DNA from: Bradyrhizobium sp. JYMT SZCCT0180
Lineage (GTDB): Bacteria > Pseudomonadota > Alphaproteobacteria > Rhizobiales > Xanthobacteraceae
Reading direction: 5' to 3'
DNA length: 64,000 nt
Assembly: GCF_018130165.1 (NCBI RefSeq)
Contig: NZ_JAFCLZ010000010.1
Location: 62,001 to 126,000, forward strand
Position numbers and translations under genes: made by a program. Shown here one piece after another: positions 45,213 to 54,469 of the stretch (position 1 is the stretch's first letter; every line of letters begins with the position of its first letter). Below the pieces are notes generated by a model. It had not been told where the DNA came from. It worked only from the letters and a program-made list of their open reading frames with translations, and searched no databases.

Positions 45213-45350
45213 CCTCGTGGTTCGAGACGCGCGGCTTTGCCGCGCTCCTCACCATGAGGGTTTAAGATCGCATGCTGAGCCGCCAGACCTCATCCCCGCG
45301 TGAGCGTAAGCTCATCGCTGGAGGAGCGCGAAGCGCGTCTCGAAGGATGA
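45213..45350. repeat. Pair of palindromic interspersed repeats
   Basis: Hairpin 1 spans 45213-45259: outer arms CCTCGTGGT/ACCATGAGG with one mismatch and an inner perfect GCGCGGC-TTT-GCCGCGC (45229-45245). Hairpin 2 spans about 45288-45350 with TGAGC-GTAA-GCTCA and GCGC-GAA-GCGC loops between CCTCATCC-like ends. This family is widespread in Bradyrhizobium-type genomes. It fills the gap between the convergent racemase-like gene and kynA and could serve as a bidirectional transcript end. Confidence 0.7.
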
Positions 45351-45370
45351 AGCCGCCGAACTGGAGTAAC

Positions 45371-46210
45371 CTAAAGCTCCGTTCTTACTTTCCAAAGCTC
45401 CGGAAACAGTTCGACCTCGAGCATCTTGCGCAAATAGGATACGCCCGATGTGCCGCCGGTGCCGCGCTTCAGGCCGATAATGCGCTCGACCGTCGTGACG
45501 TGGTTGAAGCGCCAGCGACGAAAATAGTCTTCGAAATCGACCAGCTTTTCGGCCAGTTCGTACAGCATCCAGTGTTTGTCGGGAGATGCGTAGACGGTCT
45601 TCCAGGCTGCCAGCACCTTGTCATTCGCCGTCCGCGTCGTGCGCCAATCCGTTCGTTGCGCATCTTCGCCGATGTCGAAGCCATTGCGCGCCAGAAGAAG
45701 CAAGGCTTCGTCGTAGAGACCGGGCTCGCCGAGAATTTCTTCGAGTTTCGCGATGACGTCACTGCGGTGGGCATGAGGGCCGAGCATCGCAACATTGCGG
45801 TTGCCGGCGAGGAACTCGATCGCGCGGTACTGGTACGACTGGAATCCCGACGATTGACCGAGCTGACCGCGAAATTCGGTATACTCGCTCGGCGTCATCG
45901 TCCGCAAAACGTCCCAGGCGCCCGTGAGCTGTTCGAAGATTCGGGCGATGCGCGACAGCACCTTGAAGGCGTGCTGAAGCTCGTCGTTGTGGATCGCCTT
46001 GATGGCGGAGCGGATCTCGTGGATCGCCAGCTTCATCCAGAGTTCGGAGGTCTGATGCTGTATGATGAACAGAAGTTCGTCATGCGCACCCGAAAGCGGT
46101 TCCTGCGCGTCCAACACGCGTTCCAGATGCAGATAGTCGCTGTAGGACATCCGCCCGTCGAACGACATCTGGGCGCCCTCGCCGGAGGGGTCGTAAGGTT
46201 TTTCGGTCAT
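45371..46210 (-). CDS. kynA: Tryptophan 2,3-dioxygenase
   Basis: A 279-residue haem dioxygenase of normal bacterial length, with [20 protein letters not shown], the haem-proximal region ([16 protein letters not shown]), ESxGFQSxQYRxIEF ([20 protein letters not shown]) and [12 protein letters not shown] at the C-terminus. It opens the indole ring of tryptophan to N-formylkynurenine. It overlaps kynU by 4 bp and is the second gene of a kynU-kynA operon. Confidence 0.96.
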   Translation of the reverse strand: MTEKPYDPSGEGAQMSFDGRMSYSDYLHLERVLDAQEPLSGAHDELLFIIQHQTSELWMKLAIHEIRSAIKAIHNDELQHAFKVLSRIARIFEQLTGAWDVLRTMTPSEYTEFRGQLGQSSGFQSYQYRAIEFLAGNRNVAMLGPHAHRSDVIAKLEEILGEPGLYDEALLLLARNGFDIGEDAQRTDWRTTRTANDKVLAAWKTVYASPDKHWMLYELAEKLVDFEDYFRRWRFNHVTTVERIIGLKRGTGGTSGVSYLRKMLEVELFPELWKVRTEL

Positions 46211-47400
46211 GTCACGACAGCCATTTTGCGATACTCCGCGGCATCCCAGCGGCGATTGTTCACGACGTCCTCGATCGCATCGACCGCCGCGCGAACCTCG
46301 GCCTCACCGATATAGAGCGGCGTAAAGCCGAAGCGGATAGCGTCAGGAGCCCGAAAATCGCCGATCACGCCGCGCGCGATCAGCGCCTGCATGATCGCGT
46401 AGCCGTTGGCGTGGCGAAACGAAACCTGGCTGCCGCGCTTGTTGCCATCCCGCGGCGAGGCTAGCGTCAACTCCGGACAACGGCCTTCGACTTCGCGGAT
46501 GAACAGGTCCGCCAGCGCAATCGACGCCTTGCGGACCTCGTTCATGCTGACGCCCTCCCAGACATCGAGCGCGGCGTCGAGTGCGGCCATCGCAATGACG
46601 GGAGGCGTTCCAACCCGCATCCGCTCTATGCCGGCGCCGGCCCGGTAATCGAGATCGAAGGCAAACGGCGCCTGGTGCCCCAGCCATCCGGAAAGGGCGG
46701 GCCGTGCCGTGTCGGCATGTCGAGGTGCGACATAGATGAAGGCCGGCGCGCCAGGGCCGCCATTGAGATATTTGTAGGTGCAGCCGACCGCAAAATCTGC
46801 CCTGGCGCCTGACACGTCGACCGGAATGGCGCCCGCGGAGTGGGCGAGGTCCCAAACCGTCAATGCGCCGGCGGCATGCGCTTTCTGCGTCAGTGTCTTC
46901 ATGTCGTGCAAGCGGCCGGTGCGATAGTCGACCTCGGTCAACATCAGCACCGCAATCGTTGCGTCGATGGCGTCTTCGACTTCCTCGGGGGCGACAATTT
47001 TGAGCTGATATCCGCGGTCGAGCGATCTGAGCAGACCCTCTGCCATGTAGAGATCGGTCGGAAAGTTGCCGTTGTCGGACAGGACCACACGCCTGCTGGA
47101 ATTGAGTTCGAGCGCTGCGGCAAGCGCCTGATAGACCTTGATCGACAGGGTGTCGCCGATCACCACGGTACCCTCGGGCGCGCCGATCAGCCGGCCGAGG
47201 CGGTCGCCGATACGGCGCGGCTGATCCATCCAGCCGGCGCTGTTCCAGCCCCTGATGAGCTGATTTCCCCATTGCTCGGACATCATGCCGCGGACGCGAT
47301 CGGTCGCCGCAACGGGCAGGGGACCGAGCGAGTTGCCGTCGAGATAGATGATGCCATCAGGCATATGGAACAGGGATCGCGTTCGCGTGAAATCGGTCAT
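46207..47400 (-). CDS. kynU: Kynureninase
   Basis: A 397-residue PLP enzyme with the N-terminal signature [13 protein letters not shown], the conserved [13 protein letters not shown], the Schiff-base lysine in [18 protein letters not shown], and [14 protein letters not shown] [13 protein letters not shown]. It cleaves kynurenine to anthranilate and alanine. I place the start at 47400 (MTDFTRTR), since GAGG is six bases upstream; two more in-frame ATGs lie just before it. Promoter shared with the divergent formamidase gene. Confidence 0.95.
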   Translation of the reverse strand: MTDFTRTRSLFHMPDGIIYLDGNSLGPLPVAATDRVRGMMSEQWGNQLIRGWNSAGWMDQPRRIGDRLGRLIGAPEGTVVIGDTLSIKVYQALAAALELNSSRRVVLSDNGNFPTDLYMAEGLLRSLDRGYQLKIVAPEEVEDAIDATIAVLMLTEVDYRTGRLHDMKTLTQKAHAAGALTVWDLAHSAGAIPVDVSGARADFAVGCTYKYLNGGPGAPAFIYVAPRHADTARPALSGWLGHQAPFAFDLDYRAGAGIERMRVGTPPVIAMAALDAALDVWEGVSMNEVRKASIALADLFIREVEGRCPELTLASPRDGNKRGSQVSFRHANGYAIMQALIARGVIGDFRAPDAIRFGFTPLYIGEAEVRAAVDAIEDVVNNRRWDAAEYRKMAVVT

Positions 47401-47464
47401 CATCGGCCTCATTCGCTGAGCTAGATACTCGCATGGCGGCGAAACGTTTCAAGCGCAGAAGTTA

Positions 47465-47486
47465 TATGCCTAAAATACTTTTGGAC
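47465..47486. promoter_or_regulatory. 22-bp motif shared with the binding-protein promoter region (copy 2)
   Basis: Imperfect dyad with core CCTAAAA-TAC-TTTTGGA, located 65 bp from the kynU start and about 100 bp from the formamidase start. It agrees with 42953-42974 at 17 of 22 positions. It is a good candidate for a kynurenine-responsive Lrp/AsnC-type operator controlling the divergent kyn genes. Confidence 0.45.
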
Positions 47487-47586
47487 TTGTCCTGCGGGCG
47501 GCCGATGTGAGTAGATGTTGTCGAACAGAATCCTGATCGTAGGCGCCTGCGCCGGCTACTCAAGACCAAACGGAAAACCGACCCGC

Positions 47587-48423
47587 ATGATCTTTCATCA
47601 GATTTCCGACTGGAACGACGCCTACGCCAACGGTCCCAACATCCCCGGTGGCGAACGCTGGCCGGCGGCCTGGGTGCAACCCGCCCAGACCTATCGCGAT
47701 GAACTAGGGGCTAGTGGCCGCGCGACGCTTGATATCGGCTATGGCGAGCGGCCGCGAAACCGCTTCGATCTGTTCCGTCCCGAGGGCCAGCCCAAGGGTC
47801 TGGTCGTTTTCGTCCATGGCGGTTTCTGGCGCGCCCTTGACAAGAGCTTTTGGTCACACCTCGCGCGCGGCGCCGTCGAAAGCGGGTATGCGGTGGCGAT
47901 GCCTTCCTACACGCTTTGTCCGTCGGTTCGCGTGGCCGATATTACGCGCGAAATTGCCGCCGCGATCGCGCAGGCGGCCTCGATGGTGGAAGGCCGGATT
48001 TTCCTGACAGGCCACTCCGCAGGCGGGCATCTGGTCACGCGCATGATTTCGGCGACTTCGCCGCTGTCGGAGCCCGCCCGCGCGCGCATCCGCAATACCG
48101 TCTCGATCTCGGGCGTCCATGACCTTCGCCCAATGCTGAAGACCGCAATGAATTCCGATCTGCGGATCGACGACGCCGAAGCGCAAACCGAAAGCCCCGT
48201 GCTGTTGCGGCCTTTGCCTGGCGCCCGGGTAACTTGCTGGGTGGGCAGCGCGGAGCGCCCGGAATTCGTCCGCCAGAACGCCTTGCTAGCCAATATCTGG
48301 ACCGGGCTCGGCGCGCAGACCTGCACGATCGAAGAACCCGGCCGCCACCATTTCGACGTCATCGACGGCCTGGCCGACCGGAATCATCCGCTTCTCCGGA
48401 CTCTCCTGGCCGATGCCGCGTAG
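47587..48423 (+). CDS. Alpha/beta hydrolase, probable N-formylkynurenine formamidase
   Basis: A 278-residue alpha/beta hydrolase with the oxyanion motif VHGGFWRALDKSFW, nucleophile elbow GHSAGGH and a C-terminal histidine in GRHHFDVIDGL. This is the pattern of the eukaryote-like arylformamidases. It diverges from kynU-kynA, completing the pathway tryptophan to N-formylkynurenine to kynurenine to anthranilate. Start chosen at MIFHQISDW (47587); the in-frame extension upstream overlaps the promoter motif. Confidence 0.85.
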   Translation: MIFHQISDWNDAYANGPNIPGGERWPAAWVQPAQTYRDELGASGRATLDIGYGERPRNRFDLFRPEGQPKGLVVFVHGGFWRALDKSFWSHLARGAVESGYAVAMPSYTLCPSVRVADITREIAAAIAQAASMVEGRIFLTGHSAGGHLVTRMISATSPLSEPARARIRNTVSISGVHDLRPMLKTAMNSDLRIDDAEAQTESPVLLRPLPGARVTCWVGSAERPEFVRQNALLANIWTGLGAQTCTIEEPGRHHFDVIDGLADRNHPLLRTLLADAA

Positions 48424-48438
48424 CCTGCGCTTGGTGGG

Positions 48439-49068
48439 TTATCTGGTGCCGTAAGCGCGGTCGCCGGCGTCGCCGAGACCAGGCACGATGAAGGCATTGT
48501 CGTCCAGCCCCTGGTCGATCGCGGCGAGCCAGATCGGAACGTCCGGGTGTATGCCGCGCATGCGCTCGACGCCTTCCGGCGCGCCGATCAGGGACACCAG
48601 TCGGATGTCGTTGGCGCCGCGCTCTTTCAGCCGGTCGACCGCGGCGACGGCGGAGTTCGCCGTTGCCAGTATCGGTGAAATCACGATCACCAGTCGCTCG
48701 TGCAGATCGCTCGGGGCCTTGAAGAAATATTCGACGGCAACGAACGTTTCCGGCTCGCGGTAAAGGCCGATATGCGCGATACGCGCGGTCGGCACCAGAT
48801 CGAGCATGCCGTCGGCAAAAGTAATGCCGGCGCGCAGTATCGGCGCGAACACCAGCTTCTTGCCCGCGATCTGCGGCGACTTCATGTGCGCGAGGGGTGT
48901 TTCGATTTCGACGTCGGCCAGCGGCAGGTCACGCGTGACCTCATAGCAGATCAGCATCCCGATCTCCTTGAGGAGTTCGCGAAACGACTTGGTCGAAATG
49001 TCTTTTCTCCGCAACAGCGTGAGCTTGTGCTGTACCAGCGGGTGACTAACGATCGTGACGCCGTCCAT
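48439..49068 (-). CDS. Uracil phosphoribosyltransferase-like protein (URC6-type)
   Basis: A 209-residue UPRT homologue, conserved along its length ([47 protein letters not shown]). The PRPP-binding loop, normally V-D-P-M-L-A-T-G-G-S, reads I-S131-P-I-L-A-T-A-N-S: the loop aspartate and both glycines are changed. It is the last gene of a three-gene operon with URC4- and URC1-like genes, which identifies it as the UPRT of the URC uracil degradation pathway rather than a plain salvage enzyme. Convergent with the formamidase gene (15-bp gap). Confidence 0.88.
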   Translation of the reverse strand: MDGVTIVSHPLVQHKLTLLRRKDISTKSFRELLKEIGMLICYEVTRDLPLADVEIETPLAHMKSPQIAGKKLVFAPILRAGITFADGMLDLVPTARIAHIGLYREPETFVAVEYFFKAPSDLHERLVIVISPILATANSAVAAVDRLKERGANDIRLVSLIGAPEGVERMRGIHPDVPIWLAAIDQGLDDNAFIVPGLGDAGDRAYGTR

Positions 49069-49084
49069 GTTGCTAATCCCAGAT

Positions 49085-50329
49085 CTAGAAAACAGTGCCG
49101 TCGCTGATAATCTTCACCGGCGGCGAAGCGTCGGCGCGACGTTCGCGCGCCAGCAATCGACCCGCCGCCCAGGTGCCGCCCTCGAGAATTTTTGCCAATG
49201 GCATCGAGGTGGCATCGACTTTGAGCCGGTGCCGCAGCCCATCGGCGATGCGGTCAAGCAGCGCCACCGTCAGCGCACGCCATTCCACGACCAGCGGTGA
49301 GGCGACCTCGTGTTCCCTTTGCGCGGATTGCGGATCGCGAAACGCGAGCACGCCGATATCGATGAACAGTCCGCCATTGCGATATTCAGCGAGGCCGGTG
49401 AGGCCATCGATATCGGTCACGGTGATCCCAGCCGTTTGCAGCGGCTCGATCAGGGAGTAAGCCAGCCATTGCGAGAGCTTGTGCAGCGGCACGAGTCCAT
49501 TAGTCGCATCAGCTGTCGTCAATGCCGGATGCTTCCAGCAGTCGCCGAGCGGGATTCCTCCCAGTGTCAGCCGCGATGGCCAGATTGGGCCGAGCTGTTG
49601 CAGCAACTCCGCAAGAATGGTTGGCGCGGGAAGCTGTCCGCCGTAGGCGAGTTTCGCCAACCGATCGAACAGGCCGCCGGGCCGCGGCGTGTCCTGGCTG
49701 CCGAACACATCCGGCTTCGAGACCACCAGCCGGCCCAGCCGGCGCAATAGCTCAGCGCGACCGTCCATCGCGACCATTGGATTGGCATCCGAGACCTGCA
49801 TGCCACGCTCGAGGTCGGCGACATCAAGATTTGCAAGGATCTCGCCATCGGCGCGCAGCGGCTCCTGCGGATCGGCCGAGAAAGCGCCGCCGGCGAACAT
49901 CGCGAGGCTGGCGAGCCCCAATCCTTCCGAACGGCCGATGTCAGATCCGGTTTTCGGATCGTGGTAGCGCCACGACGGTCCGGCGCCGGCATCGAGGAAG
50001 ACGCTGACGATCGCCAGGTCGAATTCGGCCCGGGCGCGGGCCGCCCGACCGAGCCATTTGGTCCGGCCGGCGATATCGGCCCAGCGATTATCCCCATTGG
50101 CGACGAAGTGCCGCCAGCGCGAATGAAAGGGAACGTCGAAGGAGGGATAGGCCTTGCGCGTCGTCTCCAGCACCAGATCGACGGCGCTGTCCATGCGATC
50201 GAGGTGAACACGGAAATTCGGCAGCTTGTCGTCAAGGCCGATTGCGAGCATGCGATGCGCCCGCTCACGGACCGCGCTGGCGTTCAGCAATGACAATGCA
50301 GCCGAAATCTCCGGGTTTGCGGGGGACAC
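49085..50329 (-). CDS. URC4/Urg3-family protein of uracil catabolism
   Basis: A 414-residue protein of the URC4/Urg3 family, recognised by [61 protein letters not shown] segments and the C-terminal [12 protein letters not shown]. The biochemical role of URC4 is not established; in yeast it is required for growth on uracil by the URC route. The start is GTG 50329, with AGGA five bases upstream, 8 bp after the URC1 stop; a longer open frame upstream overlaps that gene. Confidence 0.85.
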   Translation of the reverse strand: MSPANPEISAALSLLNASAVRERAHRMLAIGLDDKLPNFRVHLDRMDSAVDLVLETTRKAYPSFDVPFHSRWRHFVANGDNRWADIAGRTKWLGRAARARAEFDLAIVSVFLDAGAGPSWRYHDPKTGSDIGRSEGLGLASLAMFAGGAFSADPQEPLRADGEILANLDVADLERGMQVSDANPMVAMDGRAELLRRLGRLVVSKPDVFGSQDTPRPGGLFDRLAKLAYGGQLPAPTILAELLQQLGPIWPSRLTLGGIPLGDCWKHPALTTADATNGLVPLHKLSQWLAYSLIEPLQTAGITVTDIDGLTGLAEYRNGGLFIDIGVLAFRDPQSAQREHEVASPLVVEWRALTVALLDRIADGLRHRLKVDATSMPLAKILEGGTWAAGRLLARERRADASPPVKIISDGTVF

Positions 50330-50337
50330 TGCCGTCC

Positions 50338-51588
50338 TCAATATTTTTCGAGCGGGCGGCCGACCGGATTGTCCGGGCTTTCCTGCGGCTCGGGCGTGTA
50401 GTAGCCGGCGGCCTTCTTTGCCGCGATTTCCACATGCGCGTCGGCCGGGATCATGTCGTCGGGGATGGGCACACGCTCGACGATTTCGATGCCCTGGCCG
50501 GTCAACGCATCGTGCTTCATGTCGCTCATGGACACGAAGCGGTCGATCCGCTTCAGGCCGAGCCAATGCACCACATCCGGCATCAATTGCTGGAAACGGG
50601 CATCCTGCACGCCGGCGACGCATTCGGTGCGCTCGAAATACTGGGCCGCGGCATCGCCGCCCTCCTGGCGCTTGCGTGCATTATAGACCAGGAATTTTGT
50701 GACTTCGCCGAGCGCGCGGCCTTCCTTGCGATTGTAGATGATGATGCCGAGACCGCCGGTCTGGCCGGCGCGCGCGCATTCCTCGATGCCGTGAATGAGG
50801 TACGGGCGGCAGGTGCAGATATCAGAACCGAACACGTCAGAGCCGTTGCACTCGTCATGTACGCGGCAGGTAATCTTGGTGCGGTGGTCTGGCAGCTTGG
50901 TGACGTCCCCGAACAGATAGGCCGTGGTGCCGCCGATCGGCGGCAGAAAAACCTGCAGATCGGGCCGTGTCACCAGTTCCGGAAACATACCGGCGGTCTG
51001 CTCGAACAATTGCCGCCGCAGATTGTTTTCGGTGGTCGCGAAGCGCTCCGCCAGGCCCGGCAGATACCAGACCGGGTCGATCGCGATCTTGACCACGGAG
51101 ACACTGCCGTTCTTGTGCACGAACTCGCCGTCGTGCTTGAGCCGTCCGGCTTTGATCGCGTCCTGCAGCTCGGGTAGATCGAGGCGCGCGCGCGTGATGG
51201 CGATGCTGGGGCGGATATCGATGCCCTCGGCGATTTCGGTTGCAAAGTTTTCGGCGGCGAGATGCCCCCATGGATCCAGCGAAACGATTTTCTGCGGATC
51301 CGACCATTGCGGAAACGGCCCGACGGTCTCGGCGGGGTGGGTGTTGGTAAGATCCGGACGCCGGATCGGGTCGAGCGCGCCGGAGGAAACGGCCAGTGCC
51401 CGATAGACTGAATAGGAGCCGCCATGGGTGCCGATGACGTTGCGGTCCTGCGGGCGCGACACGGTGCCGATGATTGGTCCGCGTTCACGCGCGCTGGCAG
51501 CCCCCCAGGCGATGGGGAAGTTGAGTTTGGCACCCGGTGCCGGGTGCGACGTAATGCGAATATGGTCAACCCGATTGGAACGAGTCAT
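50338..51588 (-). CDS. GTP cyclohydrolase II-like protein, URC1-type
   Basis: A 416-residue RibA-like protein. The zinc site is seen as C-x10-C-x-C (CNGSDVFGSDICTC) after TCRVHDE; the substrate loop is reworked (NRKEGRALGEVTKFLVYNAR for RQEGRGIGL-type). A long N-terminal extension (about 200 residues) and the partner genes identify it as URC1, proposed to act on the uracil-derived nucleotide rather than in riboflavin synthesis. First gene of the three-gene operon, divergent from pxpA. Confidence 0.87.
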   Translation of the reverse strand: MTRSNRVDHIRITSHPAPGAKLNFPIAWGAASARERGPIIGTVSRPQDRNVIGTHGGSYSVYRALAVSSGALDPIRRPDLTNTHPAETVGPFPQWSDPQKIVSLDPWGHLAAENFATEIAEGIDIRPSIAITRARLDLPELQDAIKAGRLKHDGEFVHKNGSVSVVKIAIDPVWYLPGLAERFATTENNLRRQLFEQTAGMFPELVTRPDLQVFLPPIGGTTAYLFGDVTKLPDHRTKITCRVHDECNGSDVFGSDICTCRPYLIHGIEECARAGQTGGLGIIIYNRKEGRALGEVTKFLVYNARKRQEGGDAAAQYFERTECVAGVQDARFQQLMPDVVHWLGLKRIDRFVSMSDMKHDALTGQGIEIVERVPIPDDMIPADAHVEIAAKKAAGYYTPEPQESPDNPVGRPLEKY

Positions 51589-51908
51589 CGCTACGAACCC
51601 TGAAACGGCGACGGCCCGCCTAGAATAAGACGGGCCCGGTCACGCCAACGTTAAAATCAGCAGCGGTTGCAGCTGAGATAGCAATATAATCAAGTTTCGG
51701 CCGAATTCAACGGCGATCGGAAAGCGCAATGCAGGTCTGTACGCCCCGTTAACCTTTTGGGTGCGGTGCCGCGATGCCTGTTTTTATGCCCCCGCGGTAT
51801 TGCAGGGCAGATATCGGCATCGGTCGATGCCTCCCGACTTTACGATCCCGTGTTTCGCGGCGAAGGTGACGTTCAATTGCGGACATCAGCAACGCCCAGG
51901 AGACCGCC
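51589..51908. other. Intergenic region between the URC and pxp operons
   Basis: Contains a small hairpin GGCCCG (51613-51618) / CGGGCC (51631-51636) without a T-run, just upstream of the URC1 start, where it could be an operator or leader structure. The rest should hold the divergent promoters; an AT-rich patch lies at 51685-51712. No credible coding frame seen. Confidence 0.45.
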
Positions 51909-52679
51909 ATGCCAACCGTCGACCTCAATTCCGATCTTGGCGAAGGATTTGGGACTTATCGCTGCGGCGACGATGACGCCATGCTCGCTATCGTTACCTC
52001 GGCCAACGTGGCCTGCGGGCTTCATGCCGGCGACCCCGAGGTGATGGCGCGGACGTTCGCCATCGCGCGCAAGCGCGGCGTCGCGGTGGGGGCCCATCCC
52101 GGGTTTCCCGATCTGTGGGGTTTTGGCCGCCGCCGTCTCCCATTCTCGAATGGCGAGATCGAAAGGCTCATCGCCTACCAGATCGGGGCGGCCATGGCGC
52201 TTGCGGCTTACGCCGGCCATCGCATCACCTATGTGAAGACCCACGGCGCGCTCGGCAACATCGCCTGCGAGGAACGCGACGTTGCGGACGCGGTGGCGCG
52301 GGCGGTTCGGGCAGTCGATCCCAATCTGGCATTGCTGGCCATCGCAGTGACGGAACTGGTCGCGGCCGGTGAAGCCGCGGGTCTTGAAATCCATCAGGAG
52401 ATCTATGCCGACCGCGGCTACACCGAAACCGGGCAATTGATCCCGCGCGGCCAGCCCGGCGCAATGATCGAAGGCGCGGAAGAAGCGGCCGCTCGCGTGC
52501 TCGCGATGGTGCAGGCCGGGGCGGTGATCACCGCAAGCGGCAAGCATTTGCCGACGCCGATCCGTTCGATTTGCGTTCATGGCGATTCCGACCATGCGGT
52601 TGCGACCGCCAGCCTCGTGCGCGAGCGATTGGAAAAGGCCGGTGTTACGCTGAAGCCGTTCAAGCCGATCGCCGCATGA
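51909..52679 (+). CDS. pxpA: 5-oxoprolinase subunit A (LamB/YcsF family)
   Basis: A 256-residue protein with the family start VDLNSDLGEGFGTYRCGDDDAML, the NVACGLHAGDP motif, GAHPGFPD and VKTHGALGN. It forms the ATP-dependent 5-oxoprolinase with PxpB and PxpC, opening pyroglutamate to glutamate. AGGAG lies 8-12 bp before the ATG. It overlaps pxpB by 4 bp. Confidence 0.95.
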   Translation: MPTVDLNSDLGEGFGTYRCGDDDAMLAIVTSANVACGLHAGDPEVMARTFAIARKRGVAVGAHPGFPDLWGFGRRRLPFSNGEIERLIAYQIGAAMALAAYAGHRITYVKTHGALGNIACEERDVADAVARAVRAVDPNLALLAIAVTELVAAGEAAGLEIHQEIYADRGYTETGQLIPRGQPGAMIEGAEEAAARVLAMVQAGAVITASGKHLPTPIRSICVHGDSDHAVATASLVRERLEKAGVTLKPFKPIAA

Positions 52680-53404
52680 CGCTGCAGTTCGATCCACGCT
52701 TTCTCGACGCGGGGGAAGCCGCGCTTGTCGTCGAATTCGGTGACACCGTTGATCCCGTGATTAACGACAGGGTGCTCGCCCTCGACGCGGCCTTGCGTGC
52801 CGATCCTCCGACAGGAGCGCGTGAATTCGTGCCGACCTATCGCTCGCTGATGATTCACTATGATCCGCTTGGGATCGACAGGGAAACGCTGGTTGCGATC
52901 GTGCGCCGTATGATGACGGGTCTTACCGAATGGCGGGGCGAGGGCACTACCTGGACGTTGCCGTGTTGTTACGATCCCGCGCTGGCCGAGGATCTCGACG
53001 AGGCCGCCAAGATTCTCGGCCTCACGCGGGATGACGCCGTCGCCTTGCACACGAAGGCGACGTATCGCGTCTATATGTGTGGTTTCACACCTGGCCAGAT
53101 CTATCTGGGCGACGTACCCGAGCAGCTGAAGATCTCGCGCCGCGCGACACCAAGACCGCCGCATCCGGCCGGCGCGGTGTCGATCGGCGGAGGTCTTGGT
53201 ACCGTCGTGCCGTTCGTGATGCCGACCGGATGGTATGTCATCGGCCAAACGCCGGAGCGCCTCTTTGCCGCGGAACGCCAAGATGCCTTCCTGATCCAGG
53301 CCGGCGATCTCGTGCGGTTCGAACCAATCGATCTTTCGACCTTCCGCGATCTGGCGCAACGGGCCGCGAGCGGCGAAATCGTTGCCCGCAAGCGTGCCGC
53401 ATGA
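52676..53404 (+). CDS. pxpB: 5-oxoprolinase subunit B (KipI/allophanate hydrolase subunit 1-like)
   Basis: A 242-residue protein: DAGEAALVVEFGDTVDP at the N-terminus, REFVPTYRSLMIHYDP, CCYDPALAEDLDE and the C-terminal GGLGTVVPFVMPTGWYVIGQTP. These are the marks of PxpB/KipI. Start ATGA overlaps the pxpA stop, and the stop overlaps the pxpC start in the same way, indicating coupled translation of the three subunits. Confidence 0.94.
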   Translation: MTLQFDPRFLDAGEAALVVEFGDTVDPVINDRVLALDAALRADPPTGAREFVPTYRSLMIHYDPLGIDRETLVAIVRRMMTGLTEWRGEGTTWTLPCCYDPALAEDLDEAAKILGLTRDDAVALHTKATYRVYMCGFTPGQIYLGDVPEQLKISRRATPRPPHPAGAVSIGGGLGTVVPFVMPTGWYVIGQTPERLFAAERQDAFLIQAGDLVRFEPIDLSTFRDLAQRAASGEIVARKRAA

Positions 53405-54441
53405 GGACTGACGCTTCGGAGGCGATCCTTCGCATCCTGTCGGCCGGGCCGGGTGCGACGCTGCAGGACGCCGGCCGGCACGGCTATCTGCGCTTTGGTG
53501 TCACCGCCGCAGGCCCGATGGATCAACTGGCGCATGCCACGGCAAATCTTGCGGTCGGCAATCCCGCGGGCGCAACCGCGATCGAAGTATCCGTCGGTGG
53601 TATCGAACTGACCGCCGAGGGCGCCCCCCTCAGTATCGCCGTTGCCGGCGGCGAATTCTCGCTCCGCCTCGACGGCAAGCCGTTGCCGCCTGCGGTGCTA
53701 CTCAATCTGGAGGCAGGCGCCGTGCTGAAAGTTCGCGCCGGCGGTCGCGGCTCCTGGTGCTACCTGGCGGTGGCGGGCCGCTTCATCGTGCCGACGGTGC
53801 TGGGCTCTCACGCCACCCACACGCGCACCGGCTTCGGCGGCCTGAACGGCCGCGCGCTTGCCGCGGGCGATCGTCTCGCCATCGAACGATCCGTTTCTCC
53901 GACACCGTCGCTGAGCGCCATCGCAGCACCGTGGCTAGACCGTCCCCTCGACGCTATTTGCGTGGTCCTTGGCCCTCAGCACGACTATTTCGCCGACGAC
54001 CAGATCGCCGCCTTTCTTGCCGGGCCATGGACCGTCTCCGCCAAGGTCGATCGCATGGCGTATTACCTCGACGGACCGGGGCTGACGCACGCGCGTGGCT
54101 ACAACATCGTGTCAGACGGAATTGCCATGGGGGCGATCCAGGTGCCGGGAGACGGCCGTCCGATCGTTCTGATGGCCGATCGTCAATCCACCGGCGGCTA
54201 TCCGAAGATTGCCACCATCATCGGTCCCGATCTTGGCCGGCTGGCGCAGGCGCGACCGGGAGCGGTATTCCGATTCGAGGCGGTCACGATCGGGCAGGCG
54301 GTCGAAGCGCGCCGCAGCGAGGCGGCGTTGCTGGCGCGCGGCATTGTCGTCGAACCGCTGATGCGCACCGAGCTCAGCTCTGAATTCCTGCTCGGCCTCA
54401 ATCTGATCGACGGTGTTGTCGGCGCTGAGGGTTCTGGATGA
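53401..54441 (+). CDS. pxpC: 5-oxoprolinase subunit C (KipA/biotin-dependent carboxyltransferase-like)
   Basis: A 346-residue protein: ILSAGPGATLQDAGRHGYLRFGVTAAGPMD, the family hallmark, then FGGLNGRALAAGD, LGPQHDYF and the C-terminal PGDGRPIVLMADRQSTGGYPKIA. It supplies the third 5-oxoprolinase subunit. Its stop is 28 bp from the convergent LysR gene. Confidence 0.94.
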   Translation: MRTDASEAILRILSAGPGATLQDAGRHGYLRFGVTAAGPMDQLAHATANLAVGNPAGATAIEVSVGGIELTAEGAPLSIAVAGGEFSLRLDGKPLPPAVLLNLEAGAVLKVRAGGRGSWCYLAVAGRFIVPTVLGSHATHTRTGFGGLNGRALAAGDRLAIERSVSPTPSLSAIAAPWLDRPLDAICVVLGPQHDYFADDQIAAFLAGPWTVSAKVDRMAYYLDGPGLTHARGYNIVSDGIAMGAIQVPGDGRPIVLMADRQSTGGYPKIATIIGPDLGRLAQARPGAVFRFEAVTIGQAVEARRSEAALLARGIVVEPLMRTELSSEFLLGLNLIDGVVGAEGSG

Positions 54442-54469
54442 CGCTCCAGCGATCAACGCGGTTCAATGC

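Noticed and set aside
50338..51588. RibA, GTP cyclohydrolase II for riboflavin synthesis
   Set aside because: The zinc motif is kept, but the substrate loop is changed, there is a long N-terminal extension, and the partners are URC4 and a UPRT rather than rib genes.
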